From assembly GCF_003626575.1 (NCBI RefSeq), contig NZ_RBDY01000006.1, positions 186,001-250,000 of the forward strand: a stretch of DNA of 64,000 nt. The letters run 5' to 3'. Position numbers and translations under genes: made by a program. Positions 1-8,689 of this stretch are shown in pieces (within the stretch, counting starts at the first letter, position 1; each line of letters begins with the position of its first letter). Under the pieces are notes generated by a model that saw nothing but the letters and a program-made list of their open reading frames with translations, made no database searches and was not told the DNA's origin. The stretch comes from Streptomyces radicis (GTDB lineage: Bacteria > Actinomycetota > Actinomycetes > Streptomycetales > Streptomycetaceae).

Positions 1-545
1 GTGCCCGCCTCGCCCAGCTCGGCCAGGGTGAACGCCCGCGGCCGCACCACGCGCAGCGACAGGCAGGGGGATCCGACGACCACGGGCGGCAGCACCGCGT
101 GCATCCGGGTGCCGTCGGGCAGCCGCGCGTCGGCCCACGGCCGCGCGTCGTCGAGCCGCCGCCCCGCGGCGGCGGCGAGCCGCTGCGCGAGCCTGCGGAT
201 GGCCGCGGTGTCGGGGAAGCGCACATCGGCCCGCTCCAGGCCGCGCCCCCGGTCCACCCAGACCTCGGTGGGCCCGTTGACCAGCACGTCGGTGACATCG
301 GGCGCGGCGAGCAGGGGTTGCAGCGGGCCCGCGCCGACCAGCTCGGAGCGCAGGGCGCGGACCACGGAGAGCACGGTGCTGTCGCCAAGCAGCCGCCCTC
401 TGGCGCGCAGCGCCGCCGCGACCCGCCCGGGGGTGGGCTCCGCGCCCTCCTCGGCCAGCCGCAGCCGGACGGCCTCGAGCAGCTCGGGCAGCTCCGTCGG
501 CTCGATCGGCTCGGGAAGCTCGGCGGACTCGGCCGGGGCGCTCAT
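1..545 (-). CDS. TadA/CpaF-type secretion ATPase, N-terminal part (runs off left edge)
   Basis: The gene starts at ATG 545 and continues past the left edge, so only the first ~181 residues are visible. The translated segment has the N-terminal helical region of TadA/CpaF traffic ATPases, including LVGAGPLQPLL, a VTDVLVNGP segment and a DARPWADARLPDGTRMH stretch that precedes the nucleotide-binding core of this family. The Walker motifs lie outside the window. Its start overlaps the ssd stop codon as ATGA (542-545), so the two are translationally coupled. TadA powers assembly of Flp/Tad-type pili or a related secretion machine at the membrane; in actinomycetes tadA, tadB and tadC normally follow ssd. 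Confidence 0.85.
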   Translation of the reverse strand, partial: MSAPAESAELPEPIEPTELPELLEAVRLRLAEEGAEPTPGRVAAALRARGRLLGDSTVLSVVRALRSELVGAGPLQPLLAAPDVTDVLVNGPTEVWVDRGRGLERADVRFPDTAAIRRLAQRLAAAAGRRLDDARPWADARLPDGTRMHAVLPPVVVGSPCLSLRVVRPRAFTLAELGEAG

Positions 546-1612
546 ACGGCGGCTCCCTGGACGGCCCTGGCGCGTTCGATGAGGGTGGCGGAGAAGCGGG
601 CGAGCACGCCTCTCGCGTCGGTGCCAGGGGGCTCCCCCGCGTCGGACGCCGCCGAAAGCCCCGGCTCGTCCGGCAGCTCGCCCGCGAGCGGCAGGCCCAG
701 GAGCCGGGCCAGCTCGGCACCGGCCAGCCCACCGCTCGCCGTGCGGGCCACCACCCGCAGGTCGCGGACCATCGCGCCCGCCGTGGCGACCACCCGCTGG
801 GCCCCGGCCACCGCGCGCAACTCGCCCGGCACCACCAGGAGACCGAGGTCGAGCTGGGCCAACGCCTCGCCCACCGCCTCGTCGACGACGCGCGGCAGGT
901 CGACCACGACCAGGCCACCGCCCCTGCGCGCCGCCGTGAGCACCGTGCACATCGCCTCGCCCGGCAGCCGGGCGCCGTCCGCCCGGTCCCAGCTGAGCAG
1001 GCTGACGCCGTGCAGCCGGGGCAGCGACTCGTCGAGGGCCGACCCGGAGAGCCTTCCCCTGGCCGAGACGAACGCCGGCCAGCGCGGCCCGGGGGCCCGT
1101 TCGCCGCCGAGCAGTATGTCGAGACCGCCCCCGAGCGGGTCGCCGTCGACCAGGACCGTGCGCTTCCCCTGCCGCGCGGACGTCACCGCCAGGGCGCAGG
1201 CCAGCGAGGACGCCCCCGCGCCGCCCCGCCCTCCGATCACGCCCACGGTCAGCGCGGGATGGCCCGGGCGGTCGACCGCGTCGGCGATGCGGTCGGCGAG
1301 CCACGGCTCGTCGCTCGGCAGGTGGAGCACCTGCTCGGCGCCGAGCGCCACGCCCCGCGCCCAGATCGTGGGGTCGTCCATGTCGCGGCCCACCAGCAGC
1401 ACCCCGGGCCGCCGCCCGGGCCAGCGCCCCGCGCCCTGCCGCGCCACCGCGCGGTCGTCCCCGACGAGCACGAGCGGCGCCCGCTCCCACTGCCCGGCCG
1501 CGACCGGCCCGCCGTGGACCACCTCGGCCTCCGCGTCGGCGGCGACGCACAGCCGCAGCAGATCGTCGAGAAGGTCTTCGTCCTCCGTGAGAATCAGAAT
1601 GGATTCGGCCAC
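542..1612 (-). CDS. ssd: Septum site-determining protein Ssd (CpaE/MinD-like ATPase)
   Basis: A 356-residue CpaE/MinD-superfamily protein, first gene of the Tad operon. I chose GTG 1612 because AAGGGGG lies 6 nt upstream; a GTG at 1630 would add six residues without a ribosome site. The N-terminal ~120 residues are receiver-like (ILILTEDEDLLDDLL). The ATPase half starts with VGVIGGRGGAGASSLACALA followed by TVLVDGDP. The deviant Walker A box lacks both lysines of canonical MinD (KGGxGKT becomes RGGAGASS), a substitution seen in actinobacterial Ssd and CpaE-like proteins. Family knowledge links Ssd to septum positioning and Tad pilus placement. It is coupled by ATGA overlap to the downstream TadA gene. 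Confidence 0.85.
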   Translation of the reverse strand: MAESILILTEDEDLLDDLLRLCVAADAEAEVVHGGPVAAGQWERAPLVLVGDDRAVARQGAGRWPGRRPGVLLVGRDMDDPTIWARGVALGAEQVLHLPSDEPWLADRIADAVDRPGHPALTVGVIGGRGGAGASSLACALAVTSARQGKRTVLVDGDPLGGGLDILLGGERAPGPRWPAFVSARGRLSGSALDESLPRLHGVSLLSWDRADGARLPGEAMCTVLTAARRGGGLVVVDLPRVVDEAVGEALAQLDLGLLVVPGELRAVAGAQRVVATAGAMVRDLRVVARTASGGLAGAELARLLGLPLAGELPDEPGLSAASDAGEPPGTDARGVLARFSATLIERARAVQGAAV

Positions 1613-1874
1613 GGCTATCCCCCTTCGCACAGTGCGTCCGGTCAGTCGCCGAACGCATCGACAGCCACGTCATTCACGGTGCCGTGGCTGAAGGCATTTC
1701 AGGGGCCTCAGGGGAAATCTGTGGATAACTTCGACTCTGTGGAAAACTCATTCACCCCCACGGGAACGGCTACGGACAGCGATCATCGTGGGGAGGGCCA
1801 AGAGGGCCGGGGGAAGGCTCGAGAAGGGGGTCCACGAGGCGGGCCGACGGTGGGTCACCCGGCCCCGGACATGC

Positions 1875-1909
1875 GACGACCCCCGCCGGGGGGGAGAGCG
1901 GGGGTCGTC
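1875..1909. terminator. GC-rich hairpin, terminator-like
   Basis: GACGACCCCCGC (1875-1886) pairs perfectly with GCGGGGGTCGTC (1898-1909), a 12-bp stem with an 11-nt loop. There is no long T-run, as is common for Streptomyces terminators. No annotated gene ends immediately beside it, so it may insulate the divergent ssd and HAD transcription units. Confidence 0.5.
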
Positions 1910-2043
1910 TTCCGCGGCCGACTCGGGGGGGAGGAGTCGGGCCGGGTTAGCACGGTCGCGAACGATCCGTGACTTCCATGGTGTACCCGAGAGCCCTCTG
2001 AGGCAAACCACCGCGCCTCAGCGTACGCCGAATGGTGGGCCCT

Positions 2044-2049
2044 TATGCT
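2044..2049 (+). promoter_or_regulatory. -10 element of a likely leaderless promoter (HAD gene)
   Basis: TATGCT (TANNNT) ends 6 nt before GTG 2056, and no ribosome-binding site is present. This suggests transcription starts at the initiation codon. No clear -35 box is visible. Confidence 0.4.
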
Positions 2050-2055
2050 CGGGGC

Positions 2056-2898
2056 GTGAAAATACTGGCCCAGCCACGGACCGCCGCCTTCTTCGACCTG
2101 GACAAGACGGTCATCGCGAAGTCCAGCGCGCTCACGTTCAGCAGACCCTTCTACCAGGGTGGGCTCATCAACCGACGCACCGTCCTGCGCTCGGCCTACG
2201 CACAGTTCGTCTTCCTCATCGGCGGGGCGGACCACGACCAGACGGAGCGCATGCGGGAGTACCTCTCGGCGCTCTGCCGTGGCTGGAACGTGCGACAGGT
2301 GAAAGAGATCGTCGCCGAAACGCTGCACCAGGTGATCGATCCGATCATCTACGACGAGGCGGCGTCGCTGATCGAGCAGCACCACGCCGCCGGGCGCGAC
2401 GTGGTGATCGTCAGCTCGTCGGGCGCCGAGGTCGTCGAGCCCATCGGCGAACTGCTGGGCGCCGACCGCGTGGTGGCCACGCGCATGGTCGTCGCCGACG
2501 GCTGCTACACCGGCGAGGTCGAGTACTACGCGTACGGCCCGGCCAAGGCCGAGGCCATCGCCGAGCTTGCCGTCTCCGAGGGGTACGACCTCGACCGCTG
2601 CTACGCGTACAGCGACAGCGTCACGGACATCCCGATGCTCGAGGCCGTCGGCCACCCGCACGCCGTGAACCCGGACCGCGCGATGCGCAGGGAGGCCGCC
2701 GCGCGCGGCTGGCCCGTGCTGACGTTCGAACGCCCGGTGCGCCTGCGGCAGCGACTGCCGTCCCTGAGCCTCGGTCCCAGGCCCGCCCTGGCCGCGGGCG
2801 CCGCGCTCGCGGCGGCGGTGTGCGCGGCCGGTCTCGTCTGGTACGTCGGCCGCCGCAGGAGCGCCCGTGCCGCGCGGCTGCGGCTCACCGCGGCCTGA
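2056..2898 (+). CDS. HAD-IB family hydrolase (SerB-like phosphatase)
   Basis: A 280-residue HAD-superfamily phosphohydrolase. Motif I is FFDLDKTV (nucleophile and acid/base aspartates, residues ~13-18), motif II is the serine run VIVSSSG, motif III lysine lies in GPAKAEAI, and motif IV is YSDSVTDIPML. The cap between motifs I and II is helical, as in the IB subclass (phosphoserine-phosphatase-like). A hydrophobic segment near residues ~240-265 (ALAAGAALAAAVCAAGLVWYV) could anchor the C-terminus in the membrane. The substrate is unknown. GTG 2056 was chosen because a -10-like TATGCT lies 6 nt upstream; ATG 2032 would add eight unlikely residues. In the family these proteins are often near ssd in Streptomyces. 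Confidence 0.85.
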   Translation: MKILAQPRTAAFFDLDKTVIAKSSALTFSRPFYQGGLINRRTVLRSAYAQFVFLIGGADHDQTERMREYLSALCRGWNVRQVKEIVAETLHQVIDPIIYDEAASLIEQHHAAGRDVVIVSSSGAEVVEPIGELLGADRVVATRMVVADGCYTGEVEYYAYGPAKAEAIAELAVSEGYDLDRCYAYSDSVTDIPMLEAVGHPHAVNPDRAMRREAAARGWPVLTFERPVRLRQRLPSLSLGPRPALAAGAALAAAVCAAGLVWYVGRRRSARAARLRLTAA

Positions 2899-2936
2899 GC
2901 ACGACGGGCGGGGAGCGGTCCGGGGCTCAGACCGCG
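2889..2936. terminator. Bidirectional terminator between convergent genes
   Basis: CGCGGCCTGAGC (2889-2900) pairs with GCTCAGACCGCG (2925-2936) with one mismatch. The hairpin spans both stop codons of the convergent HAD and Fic-like genes. Confidence 0.55.
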
Positions 2937-3781
2937 CCGCGTTGCAACGCCTCGCACACCGCGGCGGACTCGCGGGCGCCCAGCTCGACGGCGCGTCCGC
3001 AGTGCGCGATCCAGCGCGCGACTCCCTCGGGCGCGCCGGAGATGTACGCCCCGAGCGCGTCGAGATAGGCCTCACGCCCCAGCTCGGCGTGGCCCACCTC
3101 CGCGGGGGCCACGCCCTTGGGGTCGAGCCCAGCGGCGATCAACGTGACGCGCTCCGCCGCGCGGGCCACCAGGCCGTTGTGCGTGCCGAAGGGGCGCAGC
3201 GCCAGCAGCTCGCCGTGCACCACCGCGGCCCTCACAAGCCCCGGGGCGTCCGAGCCCGCGACCAGCAGCCGACCGAGCGCGTCGAGCCGCGCCGCCACGG
3301 CGTCGGGCGGCGGCGGGGGCGCGTCGAGGGCGGCGAGCGCCGGCTCGGAGACGGCCTCGTCCGCGCGCCGCGGCCTTCCGACGGTGTCGCCTGGCGCCGT
3401 GCCCCCCGCCGCGACCAGGTGCAGCCGGGCCAGGACGCGCGACGGCGAGGCGCGCCAGACGTCGAGCAGCTGCCCGGCCTCGGCCGTCAGCCGCAGGGCC
3501 GCGCCCACCGTCCGCGACGCGTCGTCCGCGCCGAAGTCGCCGCGCCTGCGGACCTCTTCGAGCGCCCAGTCGGCGCCGTCGAGCGCGGCCGAGCCCCGCG
3601 CGCCCCGCAACGCGCCCTCCGCAGCCACCTCGGGGCCGCGTCGGCGCATCACCCGGTGCCCGTACACCCGGTCGACGGCCTCGCGCACGCCCTCGACGGC
3701 CGCTCCCACGCCGGGCAGCGAGGCCAGGCGCGCGAGCGGGTCGGCGGCGTCGGTCTCGTTCGTCACACGCGTTGCACCCAT
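2927..3781 (-). CDS. Degenerate Fic/DOC-like protein (often labelled oxidoreductase)
   Basis: A 284-residue protein starting at ATG 3781. The segment LRPFGTHNGLVARAAERV around residues 200-220 aligns with the Fic motif HPFx(D/E)GNGRxxR, but the catalytic histidine is arginine and the GNGR portion is HNGLVAR. Fic enzymes use that histidine to AMPylate targets, so this copy is probably not a standard AMP-transferase. The N-terminal half is alanine/arginine rich and helical. It converges on the HAD gene and is divergent from the P-loop ATPase at 3887, with a ~105-bp shared promoter region. Function unknown; family assignment is inference from the motif. Confidence 0.6.
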   Translation of the reverse strand: MGATRVTNETDAADPLARLASLPGVGAAVEGVREAVDRVYGHRVMRRRGPEVAAEGALRGARGSAALDGADWALEEVRRRGDFGADDASRTVGAALRLTAEAGQLLDVWRASPSRVLARLHLVAAGGTAPGDTVGRPRRADEAVSEPALAALDAPPPPPDAVAARLDALGRLLVAGSDAPGLVRAAVVHGELLALRPFGTHNGLVARAAERVTLIAAGLDPKGVAPAEVGHAELGREAYLDALGAYISGAPEGVARWIAHCGRAVELGARESAAVCEALQRGAV

Positions 3782-3873
3782 AGCACCGAGCCTAGAGCCG
3801 GTCCAGGGGCGCCGTTCGACACGTTCGGGTGGACTTTCGCGGGCCTCCGTGCGGGGCGTCCCCCGACCGGGGC

Positions 3874-3879
3874 TACGCT
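3874..3879 (+). promoter_or_regulatory. -10 element of a likely leaderless promoter (P-loop ATPase)
   Basis: TACGCT ends 7 nt before ATG 3887. No Shine-Dalgarno sequence is present. This spacing also favours ATG 3887 over ATG 3881. Confidence 0.4.
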
Positions 3880-3886
3880 GATGAAC

Positions 3887-4873
3887 ATGAAGATCGCTTT
3901 CGTTGGCAAGGGAGGCAGCGGGAAGACCACGGTGTCCTCGCTGTTCGTCAGGCACCTGGCAGCTCGGGCCGTTCCGGTGACCGCGGTGGACGCCGACATC
4001 AACCAACACCTCGGCGTCGCCCTCGGCCTCCCGGAGGAGCGGGCCGCCGCGCTCCAGCCGCTCGGCGACAGGCTGGGGATGATCAAGGACTATCTGCGCG
4101 GCGACAACCCCCGGATCCCCTCCGCCGAGACCATGATCAAGACCACGCCGCCTGGCACCGGCTCCCGGCTGCTGCGGCTTGACGAGGACAATCCCGTGTT
4201 CGCGCAGTGCGCCGACGATGTCCGCCTCGACGGCGACGCGTCGGCGCGGCTGCTGGTCACCGGCCCTTTCACCGAGGACGACCTCGGCGTGGCGTGCTAC
4301 CACTCCAAGACCGGCGCCGTGGAGCTGCTGCTCAATCACCTGGTCGACGGGCGTGACGAGTACGTCGTGGTGGACATGACGGCGGGCAGCGACTCGTTCG
4401 CCTCCGGGATGTTCACGCGCTTCGACATGACCTTCGTGGTGGCCGAGCCGACCCGCAAGGGCGTCTCCGTCTACCGCCAGTACCGCGACTACGCACGGGA
4501 CTTCGGCGTCGAGCTGCGCGTCGTCGGGAACAAAGTGCAGGGGCCGGATGACATCGAGTTCCTGCGCGCGGAGGTCGGCGATGACCTGCTGGTCACGGTC
4601 GGGCACTCGGACTGGGTGCGCGCCCTGGAGCGGGGCGCGGCGAAGCCCTTCGGGGCGCTCGAGGAGACGAACGCGCGGGCGCTGCGCGTCCTGCACGCCG
4701 CGGCCGATGCCGCGTACACGCGCCGGGACTGGCACCGGTACACCCAGCAGATGGTGCACTTCCATCTGAAGAACGCCGCGAGCTGGGGGAATGAGCGGAC
4801 CGGGGTCGACCTGGCGGCCCAGGTCGACCCCGGCTTCGTGCTGGGCGAGGCGCCGAGCCCGCAGCCGGTCTGA
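3887..4873 (+). CDS. MinD/CooC-like P-loop ATP-binding protein
   Basis: A 328-residue SIMIBI-class NTPase. The deviant Walker A box is FVGKGGSGKTT at residues ~6-16, with both lysines. VTAVDADINQH follows as the switch I-like aspartate segment, and EYVVVDMTAGSD and FVVAEPTRKG correspond to the Walker B and base-recognition regions of CooC/ArsA relatives. Such ATPases often load metals or position proteins; here no metalloenzyme partner is visible nearby, so the role is unassigned. The start at 3887 is supported by the upstream -10-like element; ATG 3881 would add MN. It converges on the lipoprotein gene with only 24 bp between stops. Confidence 0.8.
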   Translation: MKIAFVGKGGSGKTTVSSLFVRHLAARAVPVTAVDADINQHLGVALGLPEERAAALQPLGDRLGMIKDYLRGDNPRIPSAETMIKTTPPGTGSRLLRLDEDNPVFAQCADDVRLDGDASARLLVTGPFTEDDLGVACYHSKTGAVELLLNHLVDGRDEYVVVDMTAGSDSFASGMFTRFDMTFVVAEPTRKGVSVYRQYRDYARDFGVELRVVGNKVQGPDDIEFLRAEVGDDLLVTVGHSDWVRALERGAAKPFGALEETNARALRVLHAAADAAYTRRDWHRYTQQMVHFHLKNAASWGNERTGVDLAAQVDPGFVLGEAPSPQPV

Positions 4874-4897
4874 GCCCGGCCGGAGACCCGGCCCCCT

Positions 4898-6163
4898 TCA
4901 GTCGCGGGGGCGTGCGGCGGGGAGGTCCTGGAGGAACGCCTCCCAGCCGCCGTCAGGCCGCTCGCCGACGCCCAGGGTCCGCAGCTGTTCGAGCACGGCG
5001 GGGTCCTGGGCGTCGAGCCAGTCCACCAGCTGCCGGAACGACACGCAGTGCACGTCGTCGCGGGGGCAGAGCTCCTTGATGACGGACTCGACGGCGTTCA
5101 TGTAGGCGCCGTCGTTCCAGTCGTTGAAGTGGTTGCCGACGATGAGGGGCGCGCGGTTGCCGTCGTACGCCCGGTCGAACGCCTCGAGCAGGCCGTCGCG
5201 CATCTCGGCCTCGCCGGCGCCGTTGACCTTGAAGTTGTAGTCCATCGACAGCGTCTCGAAGGCGCGGCCCGGGACCGGGACCGACTGGAGGGGGATGTCC
5301 CAGAGGCCTTCGCGTCGCTCCGGCCAGACCTGGAGGCCGTTGCCGCTCGAGTCGTAGCGGAAGCCCATCTCGGCGGCGGCCGCCAGGAGGTTGTCCTGCC
5401 CTTCGAGGCAGGGCGCGCGGCCGCCGATCAGCTCCTTCTCGTAGTCGAACGGCAGCGGCTCCATGTCCTCGAGTCCCGTGGTGGTCCGCCAGTTCCGCAC
5501 CATCCACTTGGCCTGCTCGATCTCCTCGCGCCAGTCGTCGGCCGACCAGGAGGAGACGCCTTCGGGGCCGCAGAAGTGGCCGTTGAAATGGGTGCCGATC
5601 TCGCTGCCGTCGAGCCAGGCGGCGCGCAGCTGTTCCAGCGTGGCGGCGATGTTCTCGTCGCGGAGATATCCGATGTCGGACGCGCCGGGCGCGCGCCCCG
5701 GGGGGCGATAAGTGGCGCGTTCGCTCTCGGGCAGGAGATAGAGGCCCGACAGGAAGTACGTCATATGGGCGTCGTACCGCTTGCCGAGCTCGCGGAATCG
5801 GGAGAACAGCTCATTGCCGTCCTCCCCCGCGCCGTCCCACGAGAAGACGACGAATTGCGGGGGCTCCTCGCCGGGGGCGAGCCGCTCCGCCGTCGGCTGG
5901 TGGGGCTGCCTGCCGGTGAAGGCGGTGGAGCCGTCGCCGATCAGGCGGGGGGCGGCGCGTTCGGCGCCCGCGTCGCGCCCTGCGCGCTCGCGCGCCTCCT
6001 TGGCCTCCTGACCGGCCGCTCCCTTGTCCTCGGTGGCAGGGGCGCCGTCCTCCCGCGAGCAACCGGCGAGCACCGGGCCGAGCAGGAGAGCCCCCGCCAC
6101 CACCCAGGCTCCCGTTCGTGCCCCCGCGCGCTTTCCGGTCCACCGGCCGCGTTCAGCCGTCAT
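4898..6163 (-). CDS. Lipoprotein, polysaccharide-deacetylase-like
   Basis: A 421-residue exported lipoprotein. It has a basic N-terminus, a hydrophobic stretch (WVVAGALLLGPVLAGC) and a lipobox LAGC at residues ~31-34, followed by a charged low-complexity linker to ~residue 90. The mature domain contains FVVFSWDGAGEDG, which resembles the metal-binding aspartates of NodB-type deacetylases (TFDDG), and IGTHFNGHFCG, which resembles the HxxxH metal motif. The fold assignment is inference from these motifs. ATG 6163 is supported by GGAGGCGGG ~9 nt upstream. It likely acts on extracytoplasmic glycans. It is divergent from the SulP gene, with 234 bp of comparatively AT-rich sequence between them. 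Confidence 0.65.
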   Translation of the reverse strand: MTAERGRWTGKRAGARTGAWVVAGALLLGPVLAGCSREDGAPATEDKGAAGQEAKEARERAGRDAGAERAAPRLIGDGSTAFTGRQPHQPTAERLAPGEEPPQFVVFSWDGAGEDGNELFSRFRELGKRYDAHMTYFLSGLYLLPESERATYRPPGRAPGASDIGYLRDENIAATLEQLRAAWLDGSEIGTHFNGHFCGPEGVSSWSADDWREEIEQAKWMVRNWRTTTGLEDMEPLPFDYEKELIGGRAPCLEGQDNLLAAAAEMGFRYDSSGNGLQVWPERREGLWDIPLQSVPVPGRAFETLSMDYNFKVNGAGEAEMRDGLLEAFDRAYDGNRAPLIVGNHFNDWNDGAYMNAVESVIKELCPRDDVHCVSFRQLVDWLDAQDPAVLEQLRTLGVGERPDGGWEAFLQDLPAARPRD

Positions 6164-6397
6164 CGAATCCCGCCTCCGTCCTGAGGGTGTTGGTCGGTCA
6201 TGCAGATGACCCGACTAACGTCCCTCTCGATCGGAAAAGAGGGTGGAACGACAAGCTTTTCAAATGACTAATTCGCTCGATAGGCGTAATTTCAGGGCCG
6301 AATGAGGACGAGCACTAGTAGAGAGCTTTACGTTGCATTACTCTCCATTTACCAAGGCTTGAGAGTTGCCATAGCGGCCCAACGGACGGAGAGGTAA

Positions 6398-8659
6398 ATG
6401 TCCGCCCCTCACCGCGCTGACCTGTCCGCCTCGATCTCTGTCTTCCTGATCGCGCTTCCCCTGTCCCTCGGCATCGCGCTGGCCACCGGCGCGCCACTCC
6501 AGGCCGGTCTTGTGGCCGCCGCGGTCGGCGGCATCGTGGCCGGGGCGCTGGGCGGGGCGCCGCTCCAGGTCAGCGGCCCCGCCGCCGGCCTGACGGTGAT
6601 CACCGCCGAGCTGATCCACGAGTACGGCTGGCGCACGACGTGCGCCATCACCGCGCTGGCCGGGCTCGCCCAGCTCGGGCTCGCGGCACTGCGGGTCGCC
6701 AGGTCCGCGCTCGTGGTGAGCCCCGCGATCGTGCACGGCATGCTCGCGGGCATCGGGATCACGATCGCCCTGGCCCAGCTGCACATCGTGCTGGGCGGCA
6801 CGGCCGAGAGCTCAGCCGTCGAGAACGTCACGCAGCTCCCCGGCCAGCTCGCCGACCCGCATCTGACCGCCCTGGCGATCAGCCTGCTGACCATGGCCGT
6901 CCTGCTGCTGTGGCCGAGGCTGCCCGGCCGGGCGGGCGCCGTCGTGCGCAAGGCCGCCCCGGCCGCGCTCGCGGCCGTCTCCGTGGCGACCGTCGTGGCG
7001 TGGGCCGCCGGGCTGCGGCTGCCCCGGGTCGACCTGCCGGCGTGGAGCAGCCATGCGCTGCCCGAGCTGCCGGACGGGCCGGTCCTCGGGCTGCTCGCCG
7101 CCGTGCTGACGGTCACCCTGGTGGCCAGCGTCGAGTCGCTGCTGTCCGCGGTCGCCGTCGACAAGCTGGCCTCCGTCAGGCAGCGGGCGGGCGGACCCCG
7201 GGTGCCGCGCGCGGACCTGGACCGCGAGCTGCGCGGGCAGGGCGCGGCCAACGTCGTGTCGGGCGTGCTCGGAGGGCTGCCCGTCACGGGGGTCGCGGTG
7301 CGCAGCTCGGCCAACGTGACGGCGGGCGCCGTGACCCGCTGGTCCACGATCCTGCACGGCTGCTGGGTCCTGGTGGCCACCGGGCTGCTGGTCGGCATGC
7401 TCCAGCTGATCCCGCTGGCCGCGCTCGCCGCGCTGGTGATGATCGTGGGCGTCCAGATGGTGAACCTGACGCACATCCGCGTCGTCACCAAGCACCGGGA
7501 GGCCCTGGTCTACGCGGCGACGGCCGCGGGCGTCACGCTGCTCGGGGTCCTCGAGGGGGTGGTGATCGGCGTCGCGGTGGCCGTGGGCGTCGCGCTGCAC
7601 CGCCTCACGCACACCCGCATCAGCCACGAGACGCTGCACGACGGCACCCACCAGGTGCGGGTGCGGGGGCAGTTGACCTTTCTCGCGGTGCCCAGGCTCA
7701 GCCGGGCGCTGGGGCAGATCCCCGACACGGCCCCGGTCGCCGTCGAGCTGGACGGCACCTTCATGGACCACGCGGCCTACGAGACGCTGCACGACTGGCG
7801 CGCGGCGCACGCCGCCCAGGGCGGGACCGTGGAGATCACCGGGCGGGCCGGGGAGCGGATCGGCGACCAGGCGGCCGAGCACCACTGCCGCCCCTGGCAG
7901 CCCTGGCGGAACCACCAGTGCACGGCCGCGGTCCCGGCCGCGGGGGCATCGGGCGCCGGCGCGTTCCAGCACGACCAGCTGCTCGGCGGCGTGCGGAATT
8001 TCCAGCGGACCACCGCTCCGCTGATCCGCCGCGAGCTGGCCCGGCTCGCGCAGGAGGGCCAGCGCCCCACCCAGCTGTTCCTCACCTGCGCCGACTCCCG
8101 CCTGGTGACCAGCATGATCACCTCGAGCGGCCCCGGCGACCTCTTCACCGTGCGGAACATCGGGAATCTCGTGCCGCCCCCGGGGACGGAGTTCGCGGAC
8201 GACTCCGTCGCCGCCGCGATCGAGTACGCGGTGAACGTCCTGCGGGTCGGCACCGTCACCGTGTGCGGGCACTCCGGGTGCGGCGCGATGCAGGCGGTGG
8301 TGGCGCGCGAGGCGGGGGTAGGGGCCGGGCCCGGCTCGCTCGGCCGCTGGCTGCGGCACGCCCACCCCAGTGTGGAGCGGCTGAGCCATCCCGGCCTCGG
8401 GGTGCCGCGGATCGAGGGGGAGCGCCCGGCGTCCGACGCCCTGGAGCCGCTGTGCCTGGCCAACGTGGTGCAGCAGCTCGACCATCTCGCCCTGCACGAG
8501 TGCGTCTCCCGGCGCCTGGCGGACGGCTCGCTGCATCTGCGGGGGATGTACTTCGACGTGGCCAACGCCCAGGCGTATGTGCTGAGTGAGCGCGACGCCA
8601 CCGATCCGGTCTTCACCGCCGTCCACCCCGACGCCAGGGCGGAGGTGCTGACCGGCTGA
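6398..8659 (+). CDS. SulP anion transporter fused to STAS-like and beta-carbonic anhydrase domains
   Basis: A 753-residue fusion. Residues ~5-395 form a SulP/SLC26 permease with many hydrophobic helices and motifs such as APLQVSGPAAGLTV and GGLPVTGVAVRSSANV. Residues ~415-500 look like a cytoplasmic STAS domain (VRGQLTFLAVPRL, VELDGTFMD). Residues ~530-750 are a beta-class carbonic anhydrase with zinc ligands Cys564 (CADSR), His625 and Cys628 (HSGCGAM), and the Asp566/Arg568 dyad. All key residues are present. Known fusions of this kind couple bicarbonate or sulfate transport to CO2/HCO3- interconversion at the membrane. GGAGAGG lies just upstream of ATG 6398. The next gene downstream is acs, 179 bp away. 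Confidence 0.9.
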   Translation: MSAPHRADLSASISVFLIALPLSLGIALATGAPLQAGLVAAAVGGIVAGALGGAPLQVSGPAAGLTVITAELIHEYGWRTTCAITALAGLAQLGLAALRVARSALVVSPAIVHGMLAGIGITIALAQLHIVLGGTAESSAVENVTQLPGQLADPHLTALAISLLTMAVLLLWPRLPGRAGAVVRKAAPAALAAVSVATVVAWAAGLRLPRVDLPAWSSHALPELPDGPVLGLLAAVLTVTLVASVESLLSAVAVDKLASVRQRAGGPRVPRADLDRELRGQGAANVVSGVLGGLPVTGVAVRSSANVTAGAVTRWSTILHGCWVLVATGLLVGMLQLIPLAALAALVMIVGVQMVNLTHIRVVTKHREALVYAATAAGVTLLGVLEGVVIGVAVAVGVALHRLTHTRISHETLHDGTHQVRVRGQLTFLAVPRLSRALGQIPDTAPVAVELDGTFMDHAAYETLHDWRAAHAAQGGTVEITGRAGERIGDQAAEHHCRPWQPWRNHQCTAAVPAAGASGAGAFQHDQLLGGVRNFQRTTAPLIRRELARLAQEGQRPTQLFLTCADSRLVTSMITSSGPGDLFTVRNIGNLVPPPGTEFADDSVAAAIEYAVNVLRVGTVTVCGHSGCGAMQAVVAREAGVGAGPGSLGRWLRHAHPSVERLSHPGLGVPRIEGERPASDALEPLCLANVVQQLDHLALHECVSRRLADGSLHLRGMYFDVANAQAYVLSERDATDPVFTAVHPDARAEVLTG

Positions 8660-8689
8660 CCGGCGCCCGCTCGCGGTGCGGTTGAGCGG

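Larger units (their letters stand above)
1613..2055. other. 443-bp intergenic regulatory stretch between ssd and the HAD gene
   Basis: I see no convincing gene. It holds an inverted repeat (CAGCCACG 1662-1669 / CGTGGCTG 1683-1690) just upstream of ssd, two DnaA-box-like nonamers in the same orientation (TGTGGATAA 1720-1728 and TGTGGAAAA 1738-1746), and a strong hairpin at 1875-1909. The ssd/tad promoter is expected here on the minus strand. Confidence 0.5.

Noticed and set aside
6231..6397. Specific -35/-10 promoter for the SulP gene
   Set aside because: The region is AT-rich and promoter-like, but no hexamer pair with acceptable spacing stood out.
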